Source: Epiperipatus broadwayi
Lineage: Eukaryota; Onychophora; Udeonychophora; Euonychophora; Peripatidae
Direction of reading: 5' to 3'
Assembly: GCA_028023455.1 (NCBI GenBank)
Contig: JAQFVV010012476.1
Location: 3,017,820 to 3,081,819, forward strand
DNA length: 64,000 bases
Part shown: one piece after another, positions 20,485 through 31,739 of the stretch
Numbering within the stretch: position 1 is the stretch's first letter
How the letters are laid out: each line of letters begins with the position of its first letter
The notes under the pieces: generated by a model
Databases searched by the model: none
Told to the model about the DNA's origin: nothing
The model's input: the letters and a program-made list of their open reading frames with translations, nothing else
Made by a program: the position numbers and the translations under genes

Positions 20485-21800
20485 TGTTGGGTGGTTTAGT
20501 GATATGTCTGAGTGTCAGACTTAATCCTTGGTCACAGTTAGCTATGCCACTTCCAGAGTTTGAACTTTTTATGAACTCCTAAACAGTCAACTGTTTGATC
20601 ATTTCTGTCCTGTGTGTCTTGGCACTTTGTTCTGTCACTTCCAATATTCAAACTTTTTAACAAAAAATTCTAAGTGTAAACCATTTGATTAATTTTTGCT
20701 TATGGTTTGATGGATTGGTAGGGTGGCAGAATTTGGAGTTCAAATCCATGGACCTCAACCCAGCATCCATCACTTCTGATATTCAATGGCAGACTCCAGA
20801 GCTCAAGATCTATGAACCACAGCCCTGATATGTCACTTCCAGTGATTAAACTTCTTACAGACTTCTAAGTAATAAACCATTTGATTAATCTTTCTTTGCA
20901 TGATTTAATAAAATGATTATGATGTCTGATTCTGAAGAGAGTCATAAACCCAACCCTGTCACTTCTGGTACTGGTACATTGGCAGACTTTCTGGAGTTCG
21001 TCATGAATCATGATACTGTTCTATCATATCCAGTGTTTGTGCAATAGTAAAGTGGCAGACTCTGGAGGTTAATGTCCATGAATCACAGCCCACCTTTGTC
21101 ACTTTCAGTGCCTAACTTCTTATGAATTCCTGAATAGAAAATCCTGTAGCTCAAGTTCCATGGATTGCAGCCCAGCTGTCACTTCCAGTGCTCTCAATTC
21201 TTATAAATTCCTGAGTACCAAACCCTGAAGCTCAAGTTCCATGGATTGTAGCCCAGCTCTATCACTTCTGGCACTCTAAATTCTTAGGAATTATGAGTAG
21301 CAAATCCTGAAGCTCAAGTTCCATGGATTGCAGTGCAGATCTATTACTTCCAGTGCTCTAACTTCTTATGAATAAACCTGAGTAGCAGACTCTGAAGCTC
21401 AAGTTCCATGGATTTCAGCCCAGCTCTGTCACTTCCAGTGCTCTAATTTCTTATGAATTTCTGAGCAATTTGGTTATTTATTTACTTTGCACAGTTTAGT
21501 TCACTGGTAGAATAGCAGACCCTGGAGCTCAAGGTTCATTGATCACAGCCCAGCTTTGACCCTTCCATTGCTCTAACTTTGTATAAACTACTGAGGAATA
21601 AATTATTCCAAATTTTGCACAGTTTAGAGCAGCAGGAAATGACAGACTTTGGATGCAAATCCGAACAGTAAATCCTTTGATTATTTTTGCATTTAATGGT
21701 TTGATATAGGGGTAAAATGGTAGGGTATTGGAACTCAGAATTCATGGAACCTCAGAATTCATGGATCATAGCCTTATTTTATCATTTCTGGGGTTCAAAT
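20485..21800 (+). repeat. Tandem array of a tRNA-related monomer
   Basis: Irregular repeats of a unit with GAGCTCAAGTTCCATGGATT, CAGCCCAGCTCTGTCACTTC, CAGTGCTCTAACTTCTTATG, AATTCCTGAGTA and, in long units, AATAAACCATTTGATTA plus TGGTAGAATAGCAGAC. The GAGCTCAAG anchor falls at 21148, 21229, 21311, 21396 and 21526. Short units are therefore about 81-85 bp and the long form about 130 bp. The TGGTAGNNTGGCAGAC part resembles an A box, so the monomer may derive from a tRNA SINE. Confidence 0.75.
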
Positions 21801-21944
21801 TCCCAAGCAATAAACCATTTGACTTTTTCTATAGATATATTTGATTTTGGTTTAGAAAATAGTATGTTTTTATATAATGTGAAAATAATCTAAAATTGGA
21901 TGTGATTTAGAAAATCTTACTTTGGTCACTGTGAAAGAATGCCA
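21801..21944. other. Unassigned spacer
   Basis: AT-rich, no feature. Confidence 0.35.
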
Positions 21945-22400
21945 TTATCATCATTCCAACCATTATTGATCCACTGTAAGATTAATATCTCTACAAGCTT
22001 AATCCAGTTTTTCTAATCTCTAGTCTCTTCTCTCCTTATCACCCCAGCATATTTCCTTATTTTTTTCCCATCCATCTCACATGTATTTTCTTTATAGGTC
22101 TTTTACAATTTCTTGAAATCCAGTTTTGAATTTCAACTGTTTATCTACTATTATTTCATGCAGCAAGATATCTAGCTCAGCTCTACACCAGTCTTCTAAT
22201 TCTTTCAATGTTGTCAATAACACCTATTTGTTCTCTCATATTTTCAATCACTTCTTGTTACTTTTATACTCCTAACATACACTTCTCCATACTTTATTGA
22301 GTTGTTGATCTTATTATTCAGTGTCAAAGTCTCACATCCATAAATAAGATTTGATAAAATAAATTGAAGAATGTATATACTTGTTAATTAAAAGTTTTTC
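21945..22400 (-). pseudogene. RTE-like LINE, C-terminal end and 3' tail
   Basis: On the minus strand from 22400 downward, with a few frameshifts, come YGCETLTLNNKI, a VTRSD piece, a VIDN.ERIRRL-like piece, and near 22080-22020 a CWGDKERRD/TRD-like run. It ends in a TGGATCAATAATGGTTGG tail followed by GATGATAATGG. The same order occurs in the plus-strand copy at 31.2 kb. This is the well-known tail after the RT domain in RTE-like elements. Broken and 5'-truncated. Confidence 0.6.
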
Positions 22401-24149
22401 AAACTGGGATTGATGTATCAAAAGTTGGATATTATGCAAGTAAATAGAAAAAGGTCAGTAATATTGCATGCAAAGCAAAGATGACCTCCAGTATATGTTC
22501 AGTTAGCAATCAGGAGAAGCACTATCTTCCAGAATAGTAAATTACCTTTTAGTGAAAGTATTTTAAGGTTTTTCTTTTTAGTTTTAACTGCTAAATATAA
22601 TTAAAAAGTTAATTTAATAAACAATATGTGGCCAGAAACATTGGCTATAAGTCAAATACTTAAAACACCTTCCTAAACCAGCAGCCACCAACTTCTGTCT
22701 GAATCAAATATTGAAGTGTTAACTTCGACAGTGTCCACTATTATAGTCCAAAGATAAATTTCAGTGGCGGTAATCAATACTTAAAACAAACAAAAAAAAA
22801 AAACATTATCTAGCATTTCAGTATAAGTAGGTTGCGGACTGCTACCCTAAACTGACTTAAAAAATCTAAGCTATTGAAAAACATTGTCAAATCCCACCTG
22901 AATTCGAATCCCAGGTAATTAATATTACAAAAAAGTATTATTCATGATTCATTAAGGGTTTTATATATTAATAATATCTAGACTAGTAAAATTAAAGCAA
23001 CCCAAATATTTCAAAGCTTATCAATATCACATTTTATATTTATATACTTTATTCACTTTGACAGTATTTCAATATCTCATAACTAAAAGTTTTGGATTGT
23101 AGTTTCTGTTCCAGCGGTGTCTCAGAGCTGAAAGTGTTTCAATATCTCATAACTAAAAATTTTGGATTGTAGTTTCTGTTCCAGCGGTGTCTCAGAGCTG
23201 AAAATAATTTTTTCTTCATTAGTATTATAGTAAACCGAGAAAGGAAACATTGTCTGTGGGCATTGATTAGTAACATTCCGATAGTTGACTTCACATCTCT
23301 TGTTTCATTTTTATTACGAAAGTGTAATTAATATAGTTTAGATGGTTGATTTGATCTATTTTGGGAACACGCGATATAACTTTCAAAAAGCGATTAACAT
23401 TAACTTTGTCAAAAAGAATTAAAAATAAATAAATAAAGGTCATTTATACTTTCTTTTAAAAAAAATGGAAATAACGCGATAGTATATGAATAAAGCGATG
23501 ACAAGTAGAGAAATTAATAGTAATAATAATCAAATGATTTATTGAGCGGGAGTTAATAAGGGGTCCGTGAACAGGAAGTGACAGAACTGTAATCGCGAGA
23601 TTATTGAGCGCCAGAGTCTGGTATTCACTAAATCATATAGGGACTGGAGAAATTAAGCAATAATCATTAGCTGAAGTCTGATATTCAAGCTTTTGTGTGG
23701 ACAATTAATAAGCGACCTACTTGAAAACAAGTTTATGAATTTTGAAGTCTTTTGGCAAAGTGTATTGTGATTAATCTATATAATAATCAGTTTTCTCATT
23801 GATTTACATCTGTATCTAGTAAGAAAGTTAAAAAAATCTGGTGAAAAGAGGTTTACTAACTTCAAAGAGTCTCTTGTTATTATTGTCTCTTAAATTTTGT
23901 ATAAATATTAACTAATCTGCAGACAAACAGATTTGGTGATCTAAAAAGTATTTTGGCTTTAACCACCATGATCAAAATTGCTTGATCATCATCAATGTGT
24001 TGATATTAATATTACTTAAACGTTGTATGATCTGCTGGAAGTCATGTATATTAATTCTAAAAATCTAATTTTGTAAGGTACACTTCAATAAAGATATATA
24101 AAAAAACATTTTAATCCTTTATAGTCAGATTTTCTGATTTTTGGGGCAT
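22401..24149. other. Unique-looking AT-rich stretch with one tandem duplication
   Basis: No gene is supported. Composition around 23250-23660 is more balanced, with some CpG. A 70-bp duplication lies at 23067-23206. Confidence 0.45.
23067..23206 (+). repeat. 70-bp direct tandem duplication
   Basis: Two adjacent copies begin TTTCAATATCTCATAACTAA at 23067 and 23137 and end in CCAGCGGTGTCTCAGAGCTG. They differ by only one or two bases, so the event is recent. Confidence 0.95.
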
Positions 24150-24780
24150 GAGGTGTGTTGTGTTTGGTCAGGATTACAGACCCAACCAATAGTAAATAAT
24201 GTAAAATAATACTGAAACAAGTATTACAATTAATATATTTATTATGTACAAATATATACAATACAATATATACAAATTACAAGTTGAATCTTGGAGTTTA
24301 ACGTAACTCTGTGTTCTGCCTGCCACTTCCAGCCACACCTGATGGCTTGCCTCATGGGTGGGGTCTATGCTGTACAAGACAGCTTGCCTCAAGCCAAGAG
24401 TGATCTTAGCAGCGTCCGGTCTCTGTGGGACTTGCCTAGCTGCGTAGATCTAAATAGTGTAGCGCTATCAATGGAAATACTTGCTGCTGTTTAGGTTAGC
24501 AGAGTTTCCCTGGGAGAACGCAAAGAGTCTGTTCAGGTTAGACATGCTCTTCTCCAATCCTAACAAAAGGCTGACTATTTATACCCAGATCCCTGACCTA
24601 TTGAAAACCTTCGGATTTAGCAAGCATCATTGTTTATTGACCTGTAATAATCATTGGCTATGTTGTTATCTATACATCAGCCTATTGGCCTGTGGCAAAC
24701 AATACTTAATCTGATCAAATAAGGAGGCATCTGGAATAGTCTACTTTTGAGAGAAGGGAAGACTATAACAAGGTGAAACA
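24150..24780 (+). repeat. Dispersed repeat R2, copy 2 (uninterrupted)
   Basis: Reference copy for the split one at 1905-2760: GTGTTTGGTCAGGATTACAG start, GATGGCTTGCCTCA, AAAGGCTGACTATTTATA, and GGCATCTGGAATAGTCTACT near the end. ORFs at 24291-24494 and 24481-24714 read through it without recognised domains. Confidence 0.6.
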
Positions 24781-24952
24781 ACATTTTGTATCATTAACCA
24801 ATAAAAACAAGACCAACAAAAATATAGCCATTTACAATTTAAGTTTAATATATAGGGTATATGAGCACAGACTTACACATACCCACCATTCTCCACTTTA
24901 TCTCATAACACTGATACACTTGAACACATATATGTTGAAAAGATAAATAATC

Positions 24953-24996
24953 ACCAATATTCATATTTCATGCTAAACCAGCAATCATCAGTTGGT
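24953..24996 (-). ncRNA. Hammerhead ribozyme-like, type A, core intact
   Basis: Minus strand ACCAA, CUGAUGA, stem II UUGCU/AGCAU (4 bp), loop GGUUU, GAAA, stem III AUA..AUA with one A-A mismatch, A17, UUGGU. The extended stem I GGUAAUC/GAUUAUU is kept. The weaker stem III may lower activity. Confidence 0.7.
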
Positions 24997-25611
24997 CCAG
25001 ATTACCATCTCTACACATATATGCTATAAGTGCTCAGATATATATTAAGATAGCAAATCTTCATACTTTAATGGACAGACTTCAATCCACTCCATACTCC
25101 AACTCTTCAACCATCCACCCAATTGAAAATCTGATGGTGGAATGCTCAAAGGCCACCCTGAGGCTGAGATTCTTGTCACACCCATGTCGACCTAAGGTCA
25201 ATCTAGTCCCTCATGTACAGGACACAGTCCATTTAATACATATACAAGGGATGGGCAGACATCTCTACTACTATGTAATAACTGAAACACAGGCTTATTA
25301 TATACCTGTGTCTATATATGTAATATATAGGGTATATGAGCACAGATGTCTGCCCATCCCTTGTACATGTATTAAATGGATTATGTCCTGTACATGAGGG
25401 TTTAGATTGACCTTAGGTTGATATGGGTGTGACAAGAATGTTGGCCTCAGGGTGGCCATTGAGCATTCCATCATCAGAAATTCAATTGGATGGATGGTTG
25501 AAGAGTTGGAGTGTGGAGTGGATTGAAGCCTGTCCATTAAAGTATAAAGATTTGCTGTCTTAATATATATCTGAGCACTTATAGCATATATGTGTAGAGA
25601 TGGTAATCTGG

Positions 25612-25655
25612 ACCAAGTGATGATTGCTGGTTTAGCATGAAATATGAATATTGGT
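25612..25655 (+). ncRNA. Hammerhead ribozyme-like, type A, mutated core
   Basis: Mirror copy of 24953-24996 but the core reads GUGAUGA (C3 changed to G at 25617), which should abolish cleavage unless compensated. Confidence 0.65.
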
Positions 25656-25755
25656 GATTATTTATGATTTCAACATATATGTGTTCAAGTGTATCAATGT
25701 TATGAGATAGAGTGGAGAGTGGTGGGTTGTGTGTAAGTCTGTGATCATATACCAA

Positions 25756-25999
25756 CTCCTGGGTTTCAGTAATTTAAGTTTAACTCTATGTGCCAATTTT
25801 AGGTGTGTGTATGTATAAATTGTGTCTGGGATGAAGAAGATTTTTACGATGAAGATTTTCTACAACAGTTACTTACTAGCAAGTAGCTGCTTTATACATA
25901 AATAATGTAAGGGGCTTTTAAAAAAAATAAATCAAATAGTTTATGGCTTGGAAGTTTTTAAAAAGTTTGAGAACTAGAAATGAAAAAGCTGGTCCATGA
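25756..25999. other. Unassigned spacer
   Basis: No feature recognised. Confidence 0.35.
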
Positions 26000-27150
26000 T
26001 TTATTAGCTGGGCCATGATCTATGGGTTTTGAACCCCAGATTCTGCCACTTTACTATTGTAATAAATCATAACCAAGTGATTTATTTCTTGAGAGGTCAT
26101 AAGAAGTTAGGACATAATAAGTGAAAGAACTGAGCTCACAGTACAGGAATTTTGAGTGCAGCTTTCTGCCATTCCACATGACATCAAATTGTGCAGGGGA
26201 AAAACCTCAAATGATTTATTGCTTAGCTGTGATCCATGGACCTTAAGTTCCAGAATCTTCTACTCTACCACTTCACCAAACCATGCAAAATAAATAACCA
26301 ACTGGTTTATGGCTTAGAAATCCATAAGAAGTTAGAACACTGGAAGCGAGAGAGTTGGACTATGTTCCATGGAAAAATCCATAGACCTTGAGCTCCAGTC
26401 TGTTACTCTACCACCAGACCAAACCACGCAAGTGAATAAATAATCAACCAAATTAGGATCATAAAATGTTAGCACATTGGAAGTAACAGAGCTGGGCTGT
26501 GATCTATGAACTTTCAGCTCTGAAGTCCTCCACTCTACCACTGGATCAAATCATGCAATATAAATAATCAAATTGTTCTGGAATCTTAAGAAGTTGGAGT
26601 GTGGGAAGTGACAGATCTGGACTGTGATCATTGGACTTTGAACTCTAGAGTCTGTCACTCTACCATTTCAGAAAAGCATGCTGGAAATTCAGAAAGAACT
26701 GAAGGGTTTATTATTTATGAGTTTTGTAAGAATAGAAGTGATAGAGATGGGCTGAAATCCTGGAATTTGAGTGTCAGTTTGCCATTCTACCACTGCAACA
26801 AAGTATGCTGGGAACTCAGTTCTAATTGAAAGGTTTATTATTCATAAATTTCTTATATAAAAAGTTCAATCATCGGAAATGATAGACTGGACTGTGATCC
26901 ATGGTTTTTGAGTTACAGGGTCAGCTACTCTACTGCTACATCAAATCTTTCAAGGTAAAATAAATAATTCAATGGTTCATAGCTCAGGAATTCATAAGAA
27001 GTTAGAGTACAGGTAGTAATGGAGCTGGGCTGTGATCTATGGAGCTCCGGAGGCTGCAACCCTATCACTGGACCAAACTATGCAAAATAATTGAATGGTT
27101 TATTGCTCAGTCCTTGAGCTGTAAAGTCTGCTATTCTGTGCATCAAAACG
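26000..27150 (-). repeat. Tandem array of the tRNA-related monomer, opposite orientation
   Basis: Reverse-complement relatives of the 20.5-21.8 kb array: CTGTGATCCATGGACC, CTCTACCACTGGACCAAA, GCAAAATAAATAATCAA, GAATTCATAAGAAGTTAGA. At least eight diverged units. ORFs at 26332, 26599 and 27039 fall in the array and are not genes. The two arrays converge on the type A element at 24.8-25.8 kb. Confidence 0.75.
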
Positions 27151-27799
27151 CAGGGGATTATGGGCACAAAATACTGACAAATGCACAAATTGTTAGATTC
27201 TATAGTCACACTAAGAATATGTCTCCAATAGCAACTTCAGTGATGATAATAAGGGTGGCAACTGTAATTTATTACACTGCATTGCTGTAGCAATACAATG
27301 AAAAAAAATATTTTCTTATAAAAAAATTTTGCAATGAAGAAGTGACGTTTTTTTTCCAGTGGTGTGATGAATTTTTTCAATTTACTGTCATTGGAATAAC
27401 TGGGAGACACTTAATTTCTTAAATGACACTACATGATGACAGTTGTTGCCATGATTATTTTTTTATACCTTTTGCATGCATTTTGCTTGCTAAAAAGTTG
27501 CACAATAAATTTAAAAAGAATACATTTAATTATTTCTAGCAAGAATTCTCCCAGTCACATCTAGACGACCATTTACATTGGAAAATTTTAAGGCAAAATA
27601 TGATTCAAGACAAATTCTTCCACATTCTTGACTAATAATAAAAACCATTTTTCATATGAAATTGTTATTAATCCCCCAACAAAAGACAGCAAAACAATCA
27701 AAAAAGTTATATAATGTGGACTTGAAATGTGATAAGTGCCAAAGCATATTTGATTTTTTATGGGTTACTTTTTTTAATGCTTTTATAAAACACATCTAT
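27151..27799. other. Unassigned AT-rich stretch
   Basis: No feature supported. Confidence 0.4.
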
Positions 27800-28505
27800 T
27801 ATTAAAACAGACAAAACTCTCCATTTAGTAGTGTCACTCAGTGCAAGCCAGAGTAATTAATGATGCCAAAAGGCTTGTGCAAAAAATCCCTATCTAGTGC
27901 CCACTCATCCAATATCCCCAGAGCACTGCACCTAGATTTTAGGATCTAATGCAACCCTCCAGTAGCCACCTTTTATTTCTATTTAACTACAGAACTATGA
28001 GAATAAAATTGAAAACACACTAATATTTTCAATCCAAGCTCATTGGCTTATATAGTCATATAGGTCTAAACTCAGTTCAGCATCCATACATTTTAGTGTC
28101 TTTGGTTCTTTAATAACCATAGCCACCACTTTCCTATTAGGCAGGATTGGTATTAAACCACTAAACATCACATGATCACCATTTCTTATGCTTGATCATA
28201 ACTGTTATTAAAACAGGCAAAACTCTCCAAACAGTTGTAGTTAAGCAGAGATAAAAGGTGGCTGCTGGAGGGTTGCATTAGATCCTAAGATCTAGGTGCA
28301 GACCTCTTAGATCCAAGGTTAATCACTGACAAAAGGCACAAGCTAACTGGGGACATTGGATGAAAAGGCACTAGCCTTTTGGCATCCATTGATTACTCTG
28401 GCTTGCACTGAGTAGCAATACTGTATGAAGAGTTTTGCCTGGTTTAATAACAGTTATGAGCAAGCATAAGAAATGGTGATCATGTGATGTTTAGTAGTTT
28501 TGCAT
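27800..28505. repeat. Palindromic repeat family F, copy 4 (long form)
   Basis: A full unit (27800-28200, TCTCCATTTAGTAGTGTCAC to GATCACCATTTCTTATGCTT) followed by a second folded unit (28200-28505) with terminal inverted repeats GGCAAAACTCTCCAAACAGT and CTGTATGAAGAGTTTTGCC. The middle, 28000-28190, is the reverse complement of the 17.8-18.0 kb unit. Confidence 0.65.
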
Positions 28506-29282
28506 CTATTATTACCATCAATTATTTAACCATGGATTACTTTTTGTATTGCTTTAACTGATAAAAAGCTTTTTAGCAGTAACATAGCTAAAATTTGGGA
28601 CCCCTATGCAAAATCTCAAAATGGCCCTTTTTAATATTTATAATGTATATCTTAATACTTTTTTGAATATATATATAAAACACACAAAAAAAAGATCTTT
28701 AGGACCCAGAAGCACATATGCATTATTTTGAAATAGTTAAGATTTTACTTCATTAACGCTTAAAATAAATTAATCTATATATGTGCTCTGCACACAGATA
28801 ATGAAGCTATTAATTGTCTGTGAAATTATTAAAATTGCTTCATGATAGATCAAATGTATAGCTGGATGAGTTAAGGAAGTTTTGAAAAGATCTCCAACTT
28901 GCAATCATTTAACAATAACTGAAAATTATAAGAATTCTCTGCACACGTGTATGCCCATATACTGCATAAATATGCATGGTATGAGTACTTACACATTATT
29001 GCATATGTATATGCTATACATATATATATATATAATGAGATAAATAAATATACTAAACAAAACCTTTTAACTCCACAATATTCAAGATAGCAATATACAA
29101 AAATAAATAATATCTACAACCAATTTACAGCATGACTGCTATTCTGAATAGTGGGTAACAGCTAAAATTTAAAAAATCTCATTAGACACAAAACATTAAT
29201 GTTCCCATATGATGGGCGAAGTTTCCACAATTTATATATATTAACACAATTACATTTCTTATTTAGTCAGTTGTCTGTTATA
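28506..29282. other. Unassigned AT-rich stretch
   Basis: Short TA microsatellite near 29014-29035. No gene. Confidence 0.4.
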
Positions 29283-29375
29283 CCATTAAGCATCACATGA
29301 TCACCATCTCTTATACTAGCTCATAATTACTCTGGTTGGCACAGGGTGGCATTACTGTATGGAGAGTTTTGCCTT
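29283..29375 (+). repeat. Repeat family F fragment
   Basis: CATCACATGATCACCATCTC followed by ATTACTCTGGTTGGCACAGG and TGTATGGAGAGTTTTGCC; the interior is deleted. Confidence 0.55.
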
Positions 29376-29433
29376 GTTGTCTGTTATACTTATATAATGT
29401 GCCTTCTTGATTTTTCTTTTTTTTTTTTTTCAG

Positions 29434-29581
29434 ATTGTTTTCCATATGTAAAATTCAATCAAAGTGAAAACTTTTTCATTTCAAAAGAAAAGCGAAAACT
29501 TTCATCACAAATAATTGACACTTCTGCAAATACAGACTTAAATGTATCCATAGAATTTCGTAATTTATTATACAATTTCTG
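29434..29581 (+). CDS. Candidate internal exon of an unidentified gene
   Basis: A long polypyrimidine tract ending in CAG (29407-29433) precedes a 148-nt stretch that ends at a GTAAAT donor (29582). Only one frame is open across it: two bases complete an incoming codon, 48 whole codons follow, and two bases are left over. The peptide begins CFPYVKFNQSENFF and continues hydrophilic (KEKRKLSSQ, DTSANTDLN) to RNLLYNF; I do not recognise the family. Splice signals on both sides are better than expected by chance in AT-rich DNA. However, such tracts are common here, and the leftover phase does not join directly to the 34423 candidate. Confidence 0.4.
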
Positions 29582-30321
29582 GTAAATAAATTTTCATTTT
29601 TCAATGTACATTTTTGACTCACCAATGTAACTGGATCCCCGCATTAACACATCACTTTATGTATAATATTATATTTGTTGATTCCTTAACATTAATAATT
29701 AATCTACGAGTATTTGATACCTTAAACGCAAGATTAAAATTAGAAGAAATCTGGGATATAATCGTACTACGTATTCTGTTATTTTATATGTTGTAATAAA
29801 ATCCAGTGTAAGTTTGTATAATGTGTATAATATATCTTTCCTATTATACCTTATATTCGATAATTCACTAAGATATATTTCAATACTGGATAATTTATCA
29901 CTTTGAAATGCACATAGCATATTATTTCTAAGTAAATATGTTCTAAATCCAGCCTATTAATGCGTAAGAGGAAAGACTTGAGATGTACAAATCCCCTAAT
30001 TGATAAAGGTTTTATGAACATTTTATAATTGATTATATTATATTCTCCCTATAAAGTTAAATCAAGATATTTTATTTTATATAGACTGCCCTCCGAAGTA
30101 GTAATCTATTTCAAACCACCGAATTTATTTAATTCAATTAAATGTAACTAGGGATGAGAGACATGTCGTAAGTAGGCTGTTGCTATTATTTATTTTATAT
30201 ATTGGTATTTTTAATATTGTTGAGTTTATTCCAGAATGTTTTGTTTATATATGTAAACTTCTTCAGCTCCCCATAAATAAATGTTCCTGGACTTGTTCAG
30301 GAACTTGTTAATTAACAATAA
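29582..30321. other. Unassigned stretch (would be intron if 29434-29581 is an exon)
   Basis: AT-rich, no repeat recognised, no credible ORF. Confidence 0.35.
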
Positions 30322-30592
30322 TAGCAAGCACTCCATACAGTAGTGTAACATAGTGCAGCCATTGGTAATCAATGGATGCAAGAACATTTGTCCATAAAAC
30401 CCCTATTTACTTCCTACTTACCCAATATCCCCCAGACAAGATTCTAGCCTGTGTTCTAAGCACAAACCTTCCTGCATTAATTGATTACCAAGGCTTGTTC
30501 TGGGTAGCATTACTGCATGGAGAGCTTGATACTGTTTTTAACAACTTGTGTAAGCATAAAAAATGGCCATCATGTGACGTTTATATGATGAT
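30322..30592. repeat. Palindromic repeat family F, copy 5
   Basis: CTCCATACAGTAGTGTAACA, AATCAATGGATGCAAGAA, CCAATATCCCC, then the complements GTAGCATTACTGCATGGAGA and TAAGCATAAAAAATGGCC. The ORF at 30372-30785 begins inside it and is not a gene. Confidence 0.6.
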
Positions 30593-30698
30593 CTCATTAA
30601 TTATACAAAAGTTTGTTAGTTCAGCTTCAGTTTTGAATCCAGATCCTGGTCAAGGCAGGCTTTATTCAACAATATCAGGCTCTATATTATTATTACAC

Positions 30699-30733
30699 AC
30701 ACGCACACACACACACATATATATATATATATG
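30699..30733 (+). repeat. (AC)n(AT)n microsatellite
   Basis: CACACGCACACACACACACA followed by TATATATA. Confidence 0.9.
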
Positions 30734-30812
30734 GGCATGTCTTCGTGCACATGAGATACTATGTATATGTAAAAAAAAAAATTGATACAATAGACAATAT
30801 TTAATAAAGAAG

Positions 30813-31018
30813 CAATTTCCACACGAATATATAGATAATAATTATAGCAACAAAATTAAGTATAAATGCTATATTTATTAACTGCCAAGCCAGGCTTTCG
30901 ATACGGAATATCTTTGTGAAAGCACGACTAACATCGTATCAAAAGCTGAACTTAGCAGTTAATAAATATACTTACTTTTGCGACCATAATTATTATCTTC
31001 ATATTAGTGTGGAAATTG
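30813..31018. repeat. 206-bp near-perfect foldback element
   Basis: CAATTTCCACAC at 30813 pairs with its complement ending at 31018. The pairing continues with few mismatches through ATTATTAACTGC-type sequence to GATACG/CGTATC at 30905/30935, leaving a loop of about 29 nt. The loop-side string GCTTTCGATACG recalls the TTTCGAC string at the ends of the Penelope copies, so a Penelope-related terminal fragment is possible. Confidence 0.7.
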
Positions 31019-31149
31019 TTTATGTATTATATATATATAGGTATTTTAAATAGATATGTCCTTGTAATATATGTTATTTGTATGGATGTAATATATTATT
31101 ATAAATTTCTATGGATAAATCATTTGTATGTGCACGTTGTAATATATAT

Positions 31150-31550
31150 TAACAATATCACATGACTTTTCAAAAATATATAGAAATAGACTACTCAAAG
31201 AAGTATGGAGAGATGCATGTTGGGAGTAACAAGAAGAGATCGAAATCGCAATGTATGAGTAAGAGAACAAACAGGTGTTGCTGACCTCATTGAAAAAATT
31301 AAAAGGTTGAAGGAGTTGGGCTGGACATATTGCTAGAAGAGATGATAATAGATGGACAGTTGAAATCTTAAACCGGATTCCAAGAGATTGTACAAGACCC
31401 AGAAAGAGATCACATGTTAGATGGATAAATGAAATAAGAAAGTGTGCAGGGGTGATATGGAGAAGAGAAGCTAAAGATCGGAGAAGATAGATTGAACTTG
31501 GAGAGACCCCCATCCTGCAGTGGATTGATAATGGTTGATGATGATAAAAA
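31150..31550 (+). pseudogene. RTE-like LINE, C-terminal end and 3' tail
   Basis: Read on the plus strand with small frameshifts: ERCMLGVTRRDRNRNV, then GVADLIEKIKRLK, then a WAGHIARRDDNRW-like run near 31320-31360, then IPRDCTRPRKRS, RWINEIRKCAGVIWRR and a final block ending in a TGGATTGATAATGGTTGATGATGAT tail. This is the conserved post-RT tail of RTE-type non-LTR retrotransposons, truncated at the 5' end as is usual for target-primed copies. The 31109-31513 minus ORF is a shadow of it. Confidence 0.75.
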
Positions 31551-31739
31551 TAGATCTGGTATTAGATTTATAGAACTATGTAAGTGAATGAATCTGAATT
31601 TGAAATCTTAGGATTTTTAAATTTGGGATTAGTAGCTTGAAAGTACTTTAATTCCAATTTTGAACTTTAGTCTTCACCAATAAAGGCAAATACCAGAAAC
31701 CGGTCAGACTGGAGATGGGGACTTTATACGCTATACTAG

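Larger units (their letters stand above)
24845..25755. repeat. Type A hammerhead inverted-repeat element, subfamily A2
   Basis: A 0.9-kb palindrome centred near 25290. Arms carry GACAGACTTCAATCCACTCC-type inner sequence, a ribozyme each, and tRNA-like remnants with TGAGATAGAGTGGAGAGTGG. The centre holds a second copy of the element end (TAACTGAAACACAGGC). The two ORFs at 25071-25397 and 25298-25537 begin with the same residues on opposite strands because they read the two arms; they are not genes. Confidence 0.8.

Noticed and set aside
20485-21800. CRISPR-like array
   Set aside because: Units are diverged, irregular in length, lack unique spacers, and the genome is plainly eukaryotic.
25071-25537. 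Two ORFs starting with the same residues on opposite strands
   Set aside because: They read the two arms of the type A palindrome; a non-coding ribozyme element explains them.
30372-30785. 137-codon ORF
   Set aside because: Begins inside an F repeat and ends in CA/TA microsatellite translation; no domain.
31109-31513. 134-codon minus-strand ORF
   Set aside because: Antisense shadow of the plus-strand RTE C-terminal relic, whose motifs are recognisable.
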